Origin: Clostridia bacterium | Lineage (GTDB): Bacteria; Bacillota; Clostridia; Christensenellales; CAG-138 | Reading direction: 5' to 3' | Assembly (NCBI GenBank): GCA_030526425.1 | Contig: JAUNCT010000013.1 | Coordinates: forward strand, 1 to 61,160 | Length of the DNA stretch: 61,160 bases | In this document: positions 18,026 through 29,134 of the stretch, piece by piece | Numbering within the stretch: the first letter of the stretch is position 1 | Layout: every line of letters starts with the position of its first letter | Made by a program: the position numbers and the translations under genes | The notes under the pieces: model-generated | What the model saw: only the letters and a program-made list of their open reading frames with translations | What the model was told of the DNA's origin: nothing | Databases searched by the model: none

Positions 18026-18058
18026 GGTCGCGCACGCTCCCGAAGGATGTGCGCGACC
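18026..18058 (-). other. Stem-loop between dnaK and dnaJ
   Basis: A perfect ten-base inverted repeat (GGTCGCGCAC / GTGCGCGACC, 13-nt loop) without a T tract. Lacking a U run it is unlikely to be a terminator. It may mark an mRNA processing point or protect the 3' end of a dnaK message, which is inference. Confidence 0.6.
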
Positions 18059-18093
18059 CGGTTCGTTTGTGTTCTTATGGATTACCGCCGGAC

Positions 18094-19947
18094 TCAGTCG
18101 ACGACTTCGTAGTCCGCGTCGACGACGTTGTCGTCGTGCGGGGGCTGCTGGCCGTTGCCCGCGCCCTGCTGGTAGTTCTGGTACTGCTGGCCGTCCGCGC
18201 CGCCCTGCTGTTGCTGGGCCTGCTGCTGGTAGACCTTGCCGAAGCCCGCATAGCTGACCTCGTTGAGGTGCTCGGTCGCGGTCTTGATCATTTCGGTGTC
18301 GTCGCCTTCGAGGGTCTTCTTCAGATCGGCGAGCGCCTTCTCGATAGCTTCCTTATCGGCAGCGTCGAGCTTGTCGCCCATTTCCTTCAGGGACTTCTCG
18401 GTGGAGTAAACGAGCTGGTCCGCCTGGTTGCGGGTCTCGACTTCTTCCTTCTTCTTCTTGTCCTCACCGGCGAACTTCGCGGCTTCATCGACCGCACGCT
18501 TGATCTCCTCCTCGGAGAGGTTGCTGGAAGCGGTGATGGTCACCTTCTGCTCGTTGCCGGTGCCGAGGTCCTTCGCGGAAACATGCACGATGCCGTTCGC
18601 GTCGATATCGAAGCTGACCTCGATCTGCGGTACGCCGCGGGGAGCGGGCGCGATGCCGGAGAGCTGGAAGCGGCCGAGGGTCTTGTTGTACTGTGCCATC
18701 TCGCGCTCGCCCTGGAGGACGTGGACCTCAACGGAGGTCTGACCGTCCGCCGCGGTGGAGAAGATCTGGCTCTTCTTGGTCGGGATGGTGGTGTTGCGGT
18801 CGATCAGTCGGGTGAAGACGCCGCCGACGGTCTCGATACCGAGGGAGAGCGGCGTGACGTCGAGGAGCAGGATGTCCTTGACTTCGCCCGCGAGAACGCC
18901 CGCCTGGATGGCCGCGCCGATGGCAACGCACTCATCGGGGTTGATGCCCTTGAAGGGATCCTTGCCGGTGATCTTCGCGACCATTTCCTGAACGGCCGGG
19001 ATACGGGAGGAACCGCCGACGAGAACGACCTTGTCGATGTCGCTGGTGGAGAGACCGGCGTCGCTCATCGCTTTGTTGACGCAGACGCGGGTCTTGTCGA
19101 CGAGGTCCTCGGTCAGCTCGTTGAACTTCGCGCGGGTGATGGTGATGTCGAGGTGCTTCGGACCGGTCGCGTCCATGGTGATGAACGGCAGGTTGACGTT
19201 CGCCTGGGTCACGCCGGAAAGGTCGATCTTCGCCTTTTCCGCAGCTTCCTTCAGGCGCTGCATCGCCATCTTGTCGTTGCGCAGGTCGATGCCGTTGTTG
19301 CGCTTGAAGTCGTCTGCGATGTAGTCCATGAGGCGCTGGTCGAAGTCGTCGCCGCCGAGACGGTTGTTGCCCGCCGTTGCGAGAACTTCGAAGACACCGT
19401 CGCCGATCTCGAGGATGGAAACGTCGAACGTACCGCCGCCGAGGTCGTACACGAGGATCTTCTGGTTGTGATCCTTATCGAGACCGTACGCGAGCGCTGC
19501 CGCGGTGGGCTCGTTGATGATGCGCTTGACTTCGAGACCCGCGATGCGGCCGGCATCCTTGGTCGCCTGACGCTGGCTGTCGGTGAAGTACGCGGGGACG
19601 GTGATGACCGCTTCGGAAACGGTCTCGCCGAGGTAAGCTTCCGCTTCCTGCTTCAGCTTCTGCAGGATCATCGCGGAGATCTCCTGCGGCGTGTAATCCT
19701 TACCGTCGATGTGGACCTTGCGGTCGGTGCCCATATCGCGCTTGATGGAGGAGATGGTCTTCTCAGGATTGGTGATGGCCTGACGCTTTGCGATGGTGCC
19801 GACGAGACGCTCGCCGTCCTTGAACGCCACGACGCTGGGGGTCGTACGCGCGCCTTCGCTGTTGGGGATGACGACCGGGTTGCCGCCCTCGAGGACGGCG
19901 ACGCAGCTGTTGGTAGTACCGAGGTCGATACCGATGATCTTGCTCAT
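18094..19947 (-). CDS. dnaK: Chaperone DnaK (canonical Hsp70)
   Basis: The ATP-driven Hsp70. It has 617 residues with all hallmarks: GIDLGTTNS phosphate loop, catalytic Lys in [32 protein letters not shown] and [10 protein letters not shown]. The interdomain linker ILLLDVTP, a substrate-binding beta domain, a full helical lid (about 490-590) and a Gln/Gly-rich disordered tail ending DADYEVVD follow. A strong AGGAGG site precedes the ATG. It lies after the Hsp70::GrpE fusion gene and before dnaJ. The intact catalytic set here is a useful contrast to the degenerate neighbour. Confidence 0.98.
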   Translation of the reverse strand: MSKIIGIDLGTTNSCVAVLEGGNPVVIPNSEGARTTPSVVAFKDGERLVGTIAKRQAITNPEKTISSIKRDMGTDRKVHIDGKDYTPQEISAMILQKLKQEAEAYLGETVSEAVITVPAYFTDSQRQATKDAGRIAGLEVKRIINEPTAAALAYGLDKDHNQKILVYDLGGGTFDVSILEIGDGVFEVLATAGNNRLGGDDFDQRLMDYIADDFKRNNGIDLRNDKMAMQRLKEAAEKAKIDLSGVTQANVNLPFITMDATGPKHLDITITRAKFNELTEDLVDKTRVCVNKAMSDAGLSTSDIDKVVLVGGSSRIPAVQEMVAKITGKDPFKGINPDECVAIGAAIQAGVLAGEVKDILLLDVTPLSLGIETVGGVFTRLIDRNTTIPTKKSQIFSTAADGQTSVEVHVLQGEREMAQYNKTLGRFQLSGIAPAPRGVPQIEVSFDIDANGIVHVSAKDLGTGNEQKVTITASSNLSEEEIKRAVDEAAKFAGEDKKKKEEVETRNQADQLVYSTEKSLKEMGDKLDAADKEAIEKALADLKKTLEGDDTEMIKTATEHLNEVSYAGFGKVYQQQAQQQQGGADGQQYQNYQQGAGNGQQPPHDDNVVDADYEVVD

Positions 19948-20010
19948 AGTTTTATTCCTCCTGTTTCTCTCGAAACTCTGAATTTGCTTTTTTGTCTTGG
20001 TTTTTTATGT

Positions 20011-21891
20011 TCACTCGGCGACTTTGACCATCGCATAACGGATGATCTTGCCGCCGACGCGATACCCTTTTTGGATCACTTCGAGGATCTCTCCGGAAGC
20101 TCTGCCCTCGGCGGCTTCCGTCATGACCGCGTGGTGGAACCGCGGGTCGAACATCCCCTCCGCGGGGATCTCTTCCATGCCGAGCCTTGCGAGCGTCTCG
20201 GTCAATTGCCTGCCGATGAGTTCCATGCCCTTCTTCCACCCTTCGTCCGTGCAAGCGGTGTTCACCGCCCGTTCGAAGTTGTCGAGCACGGGAAGAAGCT
20301 CCGTCACGCAGTAGCGGATGGTCTCTTCATCCCGCCCGGGCTTCGGCGCCGCCGCCGGCCGCACGAAGGTTTCCGGTGCTTTGGGAGTCTCCTTGGGTGC
20401 CGCCGCTTTCGGCTCGTATGCCGCAAGTTCGGCTTTCGCGCGGTGGATCTCCTCGGCGGAAAGCCCCGCGGCGCCCTTGACCGCCACCTGCCGCGTTTCG
20501 CCCGTTGCCGGGTCCGTCGCGGTCACGCTCACAAAGCCGTTTTCATCCAATGAGAACCCGACTTCGATCTTCCCGGCGCCCGCGGGTGCCGGAGCGATGC
20601 CCTGTAAGGTGGATCGCCCGAGGTCCTTGTTGCCCGCGGCGTCCGCCGCATTTCCCTGCAGGATGTGGAGTTCGAACTCCGTCTGCCCGTCGCGCATCGT
20701 GGTGAAGACCCGTTTTCTTGTCACGGGGATCGCCGCATTGCGTTCGATCAACGGAGTGAACATCCCGCCTGCGGTCTCAACGCCGAGCGCGTAAGGTGTG
20801 ATCCCGGTGAGCTCCGTTTCTCCGAGTTCTCCGCTCAGGACAGCGCCCAGTGTGGCAGCGCCGCAGACCGCGGCGGTTTCGGGCTCGGAAAACGCGAGCG
20901 GTCGTTTGCCGTTGATGCGCACCGCAAGCTCCGTCAGCGCGGGGATGCGGGAAGCACCGCCCGCAAGGAGCACCGTGCCGATCCCGGCGCCGTCCGTTCC
21001 CGCATCGCGCAGGACCTGCTCGGTATACCGCAGGATCCGCTCCATCGGTTCCGCGGTCAGTCTGCGGAACTGTTCGCGCCCGAGCGCTGCCTTCAAGTGC
21101 CGGGGACCGAAATCATCGAGAGCGATGTACGGTACCTCGACCATGGCTTCCGCCTCGCGGGTAAGCGTTTGCTTCGCGCGTTCCGCGGCTTCCGTCAGGC
21201 GCCGCATCGCGCGGCGGTCGTTCCTCAGGTCGATATAGGTGCTGCGGAGAAAAGACTCCGCAAGGTAGTTGGCAATGCAACGGTCGAAATCCGCGCCGCC
21301 GAGCGTGTCGTTGCCCGATTGCGAGAGGACTTCGAATCTGCCGTTGTCCCGGTCTGCGACCGCGATGCCGGCGGAACCGCCGCCGAGGTCGATCGCCAGG
21401 ATGCGTTCTTTGCCGCTTCTGCCCGCCCCGTACGCCAGAATGCCGGCAACGGGTACGCAGATGATGCGCTTGACTTCCAACCCCGCGATGTTTGCCGCAT
21501 CCGCGATGGCGCGGCGCCCGGCCGCATCGCACATGGCGGGCACCGTGAGGACCGCTTCGGTCACCGGCGTGCCGAGATGCGCTTCCGCTCTCAGCCGGAG
21601 CTGTTGGATCACCGCCGCGGCGATGAGTTCCGGGCGGTATTCCTTCCCGCCCGAGCGGTAGCGGACGTCCGTTCCGAGCTCCTTGCGGAGTTCGGTGATG
21701 ACGCTTTCCGGCCGTTCCCGCATGCGGGCGACGGCGGCGCTCCCCGTGAGGAGGCGTCCGTCCTTGCACGCGACGATGCTCGGAAGCCCGGCGTTGCCCT
21801 TCTCGTCCCGCAAGACCGTGGGGCGTCCGTTCTCCCAAACCGCAACGCGGCTCGATGTGGCACCGAGATCGATGCCGATGATCTTCGTCAT
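20011..21891 (-). CDS. Hsp70::GrpE fusion protein with degenerate ATPase site
   Basis: One 626-residue open frame joins two chaperone families. Residues 1-357 resemble the DnaK nucleotide-binding domain, 364-475 the substrate-binding beta domain, and 477-492 the start of lid helix A. An Ala/Pro/Lys-rich linker (493-520) leads into a GrpE head (522-626). The GrpE part lacks the N-terminal coiled coil but keeps ELLPVLDNFERA, FDPRFHHAV and QKGYRVGGKIIR, and matches the adjacent GrpE at about 63 of 99 positions in my hand alignment. In the Hsp70 part, E. coli DnaK residues T11, K70, E171, T199 and D201 align with A11, R69, V146, S173 and G175. The hydrophobic VLLL linker is replaced by TELTG. The adenosine motif (LAGGASRIP) is kept, so nucleotide may still bind. 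It starts 12 bases after the grpE stop with no strong ribosome site. Function unknown; I infer a pseudo-Hsp70 with a tethered exchange factor. Confidence 0.93.
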   Translation of the reverse strand: MTKIIGIDLGATSSRVAVWENGRPTVLRDEKGNAGLPSIVACKDGRLLTGSAAVARMRERPESVITELRKELGTDVRYRSGGKEYRPELIAAAVIQQLRLRAEAHLGTPVTEAVLTVPAMCDAAGRRAIADAANIAGLEVKRIICVPVAGILAYGAGRSGKERILAIDLGGGSAGIAVADRDNGRFEVLSQSGNDTLGGADFDRCIANYLAESFLRSTYIDLRNDRRAMRRLTEAAERAKQTLTREAEAMVEVPYIALDDFGPRHLKAALGREQFRRLTAEPMERILRYTEQVLRDAGTDGAGIGTVLLAGGASRIPALTELAVRINGKRPLAFSEPETAAVCGAATLGAVLSGELGETELTGITPYALGVETAGGMFTPLIERNAAIPVTRKRVFTTMRDGQTEFELHILQGNAADAAGNKDLGRSTLQGIAPAPAGAGKIEVGFSLDENGFVSVTATDPATGETRQVAVKGAAGLSAEEIHRAKAELAAYEPKAAAPKETPKAPETFVRPAAAPKPGRDEETIRYCVTELLPVLDNFERAVNTACTDEGWKKGMELIGRQLTETLARLGMEEIPAEGMFDPRFHHAVMTEAAEGRASGEILEVIQKGYRVGGKIIRYAMVKVAE

Positions 21892-21903
21892 GGTCGTTGC
21901 GCT

Positions 21904-22533
21904 TTATTCCGCGACCTGGACCATGGAATAACGCACGATCTTGTCGCCGACGCGGTAGCCTTTCTGGAAGACCTGCAGAATGTCGCCGGATTCTTTGCCC
22001 TCCTGCGTGCCCTGCATGACCGCGTTGTGGAGGTTCGGGTCGAACTTGCCGTCCGTTTCGACCTCCGTCAGTCCGAGCTTGGTGAGCGCGTCCTTCAGCT
22101 GGCGCTCGACGAGCTCGATGCCCTTTTTCCAGTTCTCGTCCGCGCATTCGGTATTGAACGCGCGCTCGAAGTTGTCGAGTACGGGCAAAAGCTCCGTGAT
22201 GCAGCCGCGCTTGCCTTCCTCGAGGCTGTCGAGGCGCAGGCTCGCGTTGCGTCTGCGGTAGTTTTCGAAATCCGCCTGCGTGCGCTGCAGCAGCGCCACG
22301 GTCTCGTCCTTTTCTTTCTGCAGGGTCTCGATGTGCTTGCGCACCTCTTCGAACTCCGCCTTCGAAAGGGTGACCGTCTCGTTCTCCGCGGCTTCCGTTT
22401 CCCCTGCGGGGGTCTCGGTCGCCGGCGTTTCGGGCGCGGTCTCTTCCGCGGGCTGCCCGGCTTCCGCGGCGGTCTGATGTTCGTTCGTGTTCACGTTCTG
22501 TTCTTTCTCTTTGGTTTTGTTCTTCTTGGACAT
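21904..22533 (-). CDS. grpE: Nucleotide exchange factor GrpE
   Basis: GrpE releases ADP from DnaK. The 209-residue protein has an acidic, disordered N terminus (about 1-55), a long coiled-coil helix (about 55-110), the four-helix-bundle segment (ELLPVLDNFERAFN) and the C-terminal beta domain with the family signature (FDPNLHNAV ... QKGYRVGDKIVRYSMVQVA). It starts one base after the hrcA stop, so the two are coupled. Full length and unremarkable apart from its duplicate in the next gene. Confidence 0.97.
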   Translation of the reverse strand: MSKKNKTKEKEQNVNTNEHQTAAEAGQPAEETAPETPATETPAGETEAAENETVTLSKAEFEEVRKHIETLQKEKDETVALLQRTQADFENYRRRNASLRLDSLEEGKRGCITELLPVLDNFERAFNTECADENWKKGIELVERQLKDALTKLGLTEVETDGKFDPNLHNAVMQGTQEGKESGDILQVFQKGYRVGDKIVRYSMVQVAE

Positions 22534-22534
22534 A

Positions 22535-23572
22535 TCAGCGGTCCTCCTCGATGCATGTGGTCAGTATCTCGCCGAGACTCTTGCGCATGTATTCCAGCAC
22601 CGAAACGACCTTTGCGTAATTCATTCTGGTCGGTCCGATCACGCCGATGCTGCCCATGGGCATATCGCCCATTGAGTAAGTCGCGGTCACAACGCTGCAG
22701 TCACGCAGCGGCTCATGTTCGTTTTCGCTCCCGATGGTGATGGTGAACTCCACGGTCGACGCCTTCTTCAGCATGCCGTAGAGCGTTTCCTTGCCTTCGA
22801 CCGCGGCAAGGAAGCTGCGCGCCTTGTCCGGGTCGCTGTATTCGGGGTAATGCAGCATGTTCACCGCGCCCGAAAGCTCCACCTGGTGCCCGCTCGCCGC
22901 GATGCGGCGGCTGACGGTTTCGGCGAGCCCGTTGAGGAAGGCCCGCTTGTCGCCGAGCTCCCCGGTGAGGACGGTGTTGATGGCTTCCGGCACGAGGTCG
23001 ATGCGCGTGCCCTTCAGCCGTTCGGTGATCATCGTGGAAAGCTTGCCGAGCGCCTGCGCGTCCATATCCTCGGGGACGTGGACGATGGCGTCCTTCGCAA
23101 AGCCCGTTTCGGTCACGACGACGAGAAGCGCCTTGCCCGGCATCAGCGGCACGAGCTGGATGTGCTTCAGCCGGTCGTTGCCGATCTCCGGTGCCAGCAC
23201 CATCGCCGTGTAATGCGTGATGCTCGAGAGCGCCTTGGCGGTCTGCCGCAGTGCCGAATTCACCGCGTCGACCTTACCCGTGAAGTGGGAGCGGATCTCG
23301 CGGATCTCCCCCTCGGACAGCTGCGCGCGGTTCATCATGCGGTCGACGTACAGCCGGTACGCCTTGTCGCTCGGGATGCGCCCGGCGGAAGTGTGCGGCT
23401 GTTCGAGAAAACCCATTTCCTCGAGGTCCGCCATCTCGTTGCGGATGGTGGCGCTCGAAAGGTTGAAGCCCGCGGAGCGGCTGACGCTGCGCGAACCGAC
23501 CGGCGCGGCAGACAGCACATATTCGTCGATGATCGTTTCGAGTATCCGAAGCTTTCTCGCATCCAGATCCAT
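22535..23572 (-). CDS. hrcA: Heat-inducible transcription repressor HrcA
   Basis: HrcA represses class I heat-shock operons by binding CIRCE. The 345-residue protein has an N-terminal winged helix (SVSRSAGFNLSSATIRNEMADLEEMGFL, here about residues 26-53), the following HTSAGRIPSDKAYRLYVD segment that is diagnostic of HrcA, and a GAF-like C-terminal domain. It is the first gene of hrcA-grpE-fusion-dnaK-dnaJ and has a perfect CIRCE element in its own leader, so the operon, including the fusion, should be autoregulated. Confidence 0.97.
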   Translation of the reverse strand: MDLDARKLRILETIIDEYVLSAAPVGSRSVSRSAGFNLSSATIRNEMADLEEMGFLEQPHTSAGRIPSDKAYRLYVDRMMNRAQLSEGEIREIRSHFTGKVDAVNSALRQTAKALSSITHYTAMVLAPEIGNDRLKHIQLVPLMPGKALLVVVTETGFAKDAIVHVPEDMDAQALGKLSTMITERLKGTRIDLVPEAINTVLTGELGDKRAFLNGLAETVSRRIAASGHQVELSGAVNMLHYPEYSDPDKARSFLAAVEGKETLYGMLKKASTVEFTITIGSENEHEPLRDCSVVTATYSMGDMPMGSIGVIGPTRMNYAKVVSVLEYMRKSLGEILTTCIEEDR

Positions 23573-23601
23573 TTCGATGTGCCTCCTTTCCGTCCGGTTG
23601 T

Positions 23602-23628
23602 TAGCACTCTTTTCCGTTGAGTGCTAAC
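23602..23628 (-). promoter_or_regulatory. CIRCE operator
   Basis: Perfect TTAGCACTC-N9-GAGTGCTAA inverted repeat, the HrcA binding site, 30 bases upstream of the hrcA start and downstream of a promoter. Confidence 0.97.
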
Positions 23629-23638
23629 CCATGCATAG

Positions 23639-23667
23639 AATATACGCTTCCGCAAGCGAAAAGTCAA
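23639..23667 (-). promoter_or_regulatory. Promoter of the hrcA-dnaJ operon
   Basis: TTGACT (about 23667-23662) and, about 17 nt later, a TATAT-type -10 box (about 23644-23639) on the minus strand. Transcription would start just before or inside the CIRCE element, which fits repression by HrcA. Confidence 0.7.
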
Positions 23668-23770
23668 GCGAACGACCGCGCGCAAATGTGACAATAGGGT
23701 GAATACTGCTTGGCGCAAAAGCAAGGCTTTCCCGGGTCACGGACCGTGCCGCCACCGGTGCTTCCGGCAA

Positions 23771-23799
23771 CAAAAAAGACGCGGAACCGTGTCCGCGCC
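23771..23799 (-). terminator. Terminator after the DMT transporter gene
   Basis: An imperfect stem around GCGGA / TCCGC followed by GTCTTTTTTG on the minus strand, just after the transporter stop codon. Confidence 0.65.
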
Positions 23800-23809
23800 G
23801 GTACGCCGT

Positions 23810-24709
23810 TCAGGCGCGTTCCGTTTTGTCTTGCGGTCTTCTCCGGTCGGCAATGGCGTTGATGCACATGCCCGCCGTGCAGAACAGACCTCCGATAAGG
23901 TTCCCCATCGGGAGACCGTTTCCGAGCAGCGCATCGAGCACGAAGCCGCCCGCGACCTGACCGATGAACATGATGATCGTCAGATACAGCGCGGGGATGC
24001 GGTGGATGACGATGTTCAGGATCGTCACGCTGACGACGCCGAGCAGACCGCCCGTGTACCACAGCGGGTTCGACGGGAGCTGTGCGCCCGTCCACAGCGC
24101 TTCACCCCTGCCGAGCAGGAGCATGACCACCGCGGAAGCCGTAAGACCCGTGATGTAGTTGTACAGGGTCGACTGCATCGCGCCGAGGCGTTCGGTCAGA
24201 AGACCGTTGAACGAGCGCGACAGCACCATGAGCACGCCGCACAGCAGTGCGCAGAGCACGGGAACCGGGCGGAACGCCGAAAACGGCGCCAGCATGAACA
24301 GGATGCCGCCCGCCATCACCGCAAGCGCGAGGATCTTCAGCGGTTCGACGCTGCGCTTTTCCATCCCGAACCAACCGAAGCAGTCGATGAGAAGGCTCAT
24401 CACCGTGCTGCCCGTCAGGCTGAGACCGATGATCTGCGTGACGCCGATGTCGCTCCCGTAGGCGAAGGCGCTCGAAAGCACGACGCCGACGCCGATCACG
24501 CCGCCGAGGTATTCCTTTGCGGGGGCGCCCTTCGGGAACAGGCGGAAGCGTTCGCGCTTCAGCGCCAAAACAACGAGGGTGAAAAACAGACCGATGCAGT
24601 GGATGAGCACCGTGCCGGTGTAGTTGCCGACCGCCGTGTTGAACTCTCCGTTGACGAGCGTCATCAGAGAATTGACCCAGCCGTTGACGAATGCGACAAG
24701 ATAATACAT
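23810..24709 (-). CDS. DMT-family (YdcZ/DUF606-like) membrane transporter
   Basis: A very hydrophobic 299-residue protein with about ten predicted membrane spans in two similar halves (FVNGWVNSLMTLVNGEFN at the start; LNIVIHRIPALYLTIIMFIGQVAGG in the second half), the pattern of the DMT/DUF606 superfamily. The substrate is unknown. The start at 24709 has AGGAAAGG upstream. In the leader a GGGGGC/GCCCCC hairpin lies at 24732-24745. It follows the DUF554 gene by 151 bases; operon membership is uncertain. Confidence 0.8.
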   Translation of the reverse strand: MYYLVAFVNGWVNSLMTLVNGEFNTAVGNYTGTVLIHCIGLFFTLVVLALKRERFRLFPKGAPAKEYLGGVIGVGVVLSSAFAYGSDIGVTQIIGLSLTGSTVMSLLIDCFGWFGMEKRSVEPLKILALAVMAGGILFMLAPFSAFRPVPVLCALLCGVLMVLSRSFNGLLTERLGAMQSTLYNYITGLTASAVVMLLLGRGEALWTGAQLPSNPLWYTGGLLGVVSVTILNIVIHRIPALYLTIIMFIGQVAGGFVLDALLGNGLPMGNLIGGLFCTAGMCINAIADRRRPQDKTERA

Positions 24710-24860
24710 GTGGGGTTCCTTTCCTGATTCCGGGGGCAAGCCCCCTGTATGGTTTCCGCAGCGCCCGGAGGCGCGCGGTCGCGTTCAAAATCAAAGCCCC
24801 GCCCTTAGCCGGAAAAACTTACTTACGGCACGGCGGGGAATGCGCCGCGCGGTCCGCTTC

Positions 24861-25541
24861 TCAGAAGAAACGGATCAGCAGCAGCGGCAGGAAGATCGCA
24901 GGAAGATAATCGGCGATCTTCAGTTCGGTGAGCTTGAGCATATTGAGACCGATCATCACGATGAGCAGCGAACCGACCGCGCTCATTTCGGCGACGACCG
25001 CCGTGCCGAGCACCGGCGCCAATACGCCCGCCAGCAGGGTGATGCCGCCCTGATACAGCAAAATGGGCAGTGCCGAAAGCAACACGCCGGCGCCCAGAGA
25101 GCTTGCGAGGATCACGGAGGTGATGCCGTCGAGAAGGGATTTCGCGAGCAGGGTCGCGTGGTCGTTTTTGAGTCCGCTTTCCAGCGAACCGACGACCGCC
25201 ATCGCACCGACGCAGAACAGGATGCTCGCCGAAACGAAGCCCTGTGCGAAGGTGTCGCTGTCCTTGGCGAATTTGCGCTGTGCGAAGTCGCCGAGGCGTT
25301 CCAGCTTGCCGTTGAGGTCGAGCAGCGTGCCCAATGCGCCGCCGAGCACTACGGAGAGGATCACGAGCAGCGTGTTGTCGCTGCCGAGCGCGCCTTGGAT
25401 GCCGATGAGCAGCACGCACAGCGCGACACCGCCCATGATCGTATCGGCAAGCCGCTGCGGCACGCCTTTTTTGATGAGAAGCCCGATGCAGCCGCCGACG
25501 AGGATGGCGGCGACATTGGCCAGAGTTCCGAGCAAGATCAT
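24861..25541 (-). CDS. DUF554 family membrane protein
   Basis: A 226-residue integral membrane protein with glycine-rich helices (LLGTLANVAAILVGGCIGLLI, GGALGTLLDLNGKLERLGDF) and a C-terminal hydrophobic block ending in FLPLLLIRFF. These are standard marks of the DUF554/YdfK/YqgA family, thought to be transport-like but without a proven substrate. About seven spans are seen. Its start lies directly after a large nested RNA structure with a U tract, so expression may depend on read-through or regulated termination. Confidence 0.82.
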   Translation of the reverse strand: MILLGTLANVAAILVGGCIGLLIKKGVPQRLADTIMGGVALCVLLIGIQGALGSDNTLLVILSVVLGGALGTLLDLNGKLERLGDFAQRKFAKDSDTFAQGFVSASILFCVGAMAVVGSLESGLKNDHATLLAKSLLDGITSVILASSLGAGVLLSALPILLYQGGITLLAGVLAPVLGTAVVAEMSAVGSLLIVMIGLNMLKLTELKIADYLPAIFLPLLLIRFF

Positions 25542-25554
25542 AAGATTATTCGCA

Positions 25555-25661
25555 AAAATCCGCTCTGCGGCGGAAGTCCTCCGTCTGCCCGGCGGGCGTT
25601 TCCTCCGTTTCGGGGAAACGCCTGCGCAAAGCTTCCGGTACTCGGCTCACACCGCAGAGCG
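25555..25661 (-). ncRNA. Nested structured RNA between ileS and the DUF554 gene
   Basis: Three perfect, nested helices: outer CGCTCTGCGG (25561-25570) with CCGCAGAGCG (25652-25661), middle CGGAAG (25571-25576) with CTTCCG (25632-25637), inner GGCGTTTCC (25595-25603) with GGAAACGCC (25614-25622). On the minus strand the outer stem is followed by GATTTTTGCG and then, within 20 bases, the DUF554 start. It could be the ileS terminator or a regulatory leader; I match it to no riboswitch class I know. Confidence 0.55.
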
Positions 25662-25673
25662 TATGGTCGGGTT

Positions 25674-28793
<3,120 letters not shown>

Positions 28794-28865
28794 TCTGTTA
28801 CCTCCCGGATGCACTTGAAACTTTGTTCTTCACACTTGAAACTTCAAAAACCAAGAAAAATAAAT

Positions 28866-29095
28866 AAACGGCCCCTCATCCCGTTGGGACGAAAAGCCGG
28901 TCTTTCCGCGGTACCACCCAAGTTGACGGCAAACGCCGCCCGCTCTTGCCCCTTAACGCGGGGTGGACGTCGGCGCCTCATCGGCGCCGCACTCGGGGGT
29001 GATCGCAGTCCCCGTGCCCTGCCGTCTCGCACCAAACACGGCTCGCTGGAACGGACACGATAGCGGAACTGCTCTTCCCTTCAACGCTTTTTGCG
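28866..29095 (-). promoter_or_regulatory. T-box riboswitch (isoleucine) upstream of ileS
   Basis: The conserved T-box sequence GGGTGGTACCGCGG lies on the minus strand at 28919-28906. It is followed by a terminator helix (28899-28869, 14 pairs, three-base loop) and the tract TTTATTTATTTTT. Upstream, GCAGTTCC pairs with GGGACTGC to form Stem I, leaving ATC (29003-29001), an isoleucine codon, in the specifier position. Uncharged tRNA-Ile would favour the antiterminator and switch ileS on. This accounts for most of the 340 bases between ileS and DUF4956. Confidence 0.9.
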
Positions 29096-29134
29096 GTTTA
29101 TGGGGTCACGGGGCATCCGCCCCGCGGGAAAAGG

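Noticed and set aside
20011..22533. Possibility that the Hsp70::GrpE fusion is an assembly chimera
   Set aside because: The Hsp70 half and GrpE half both differ from the neighbouring genes, are joined in frame by an Ala/Pro-rich linker, and the flanking gene order is regular. A collapse of repeats would yield near-identical copies. Read support would still be desirable.
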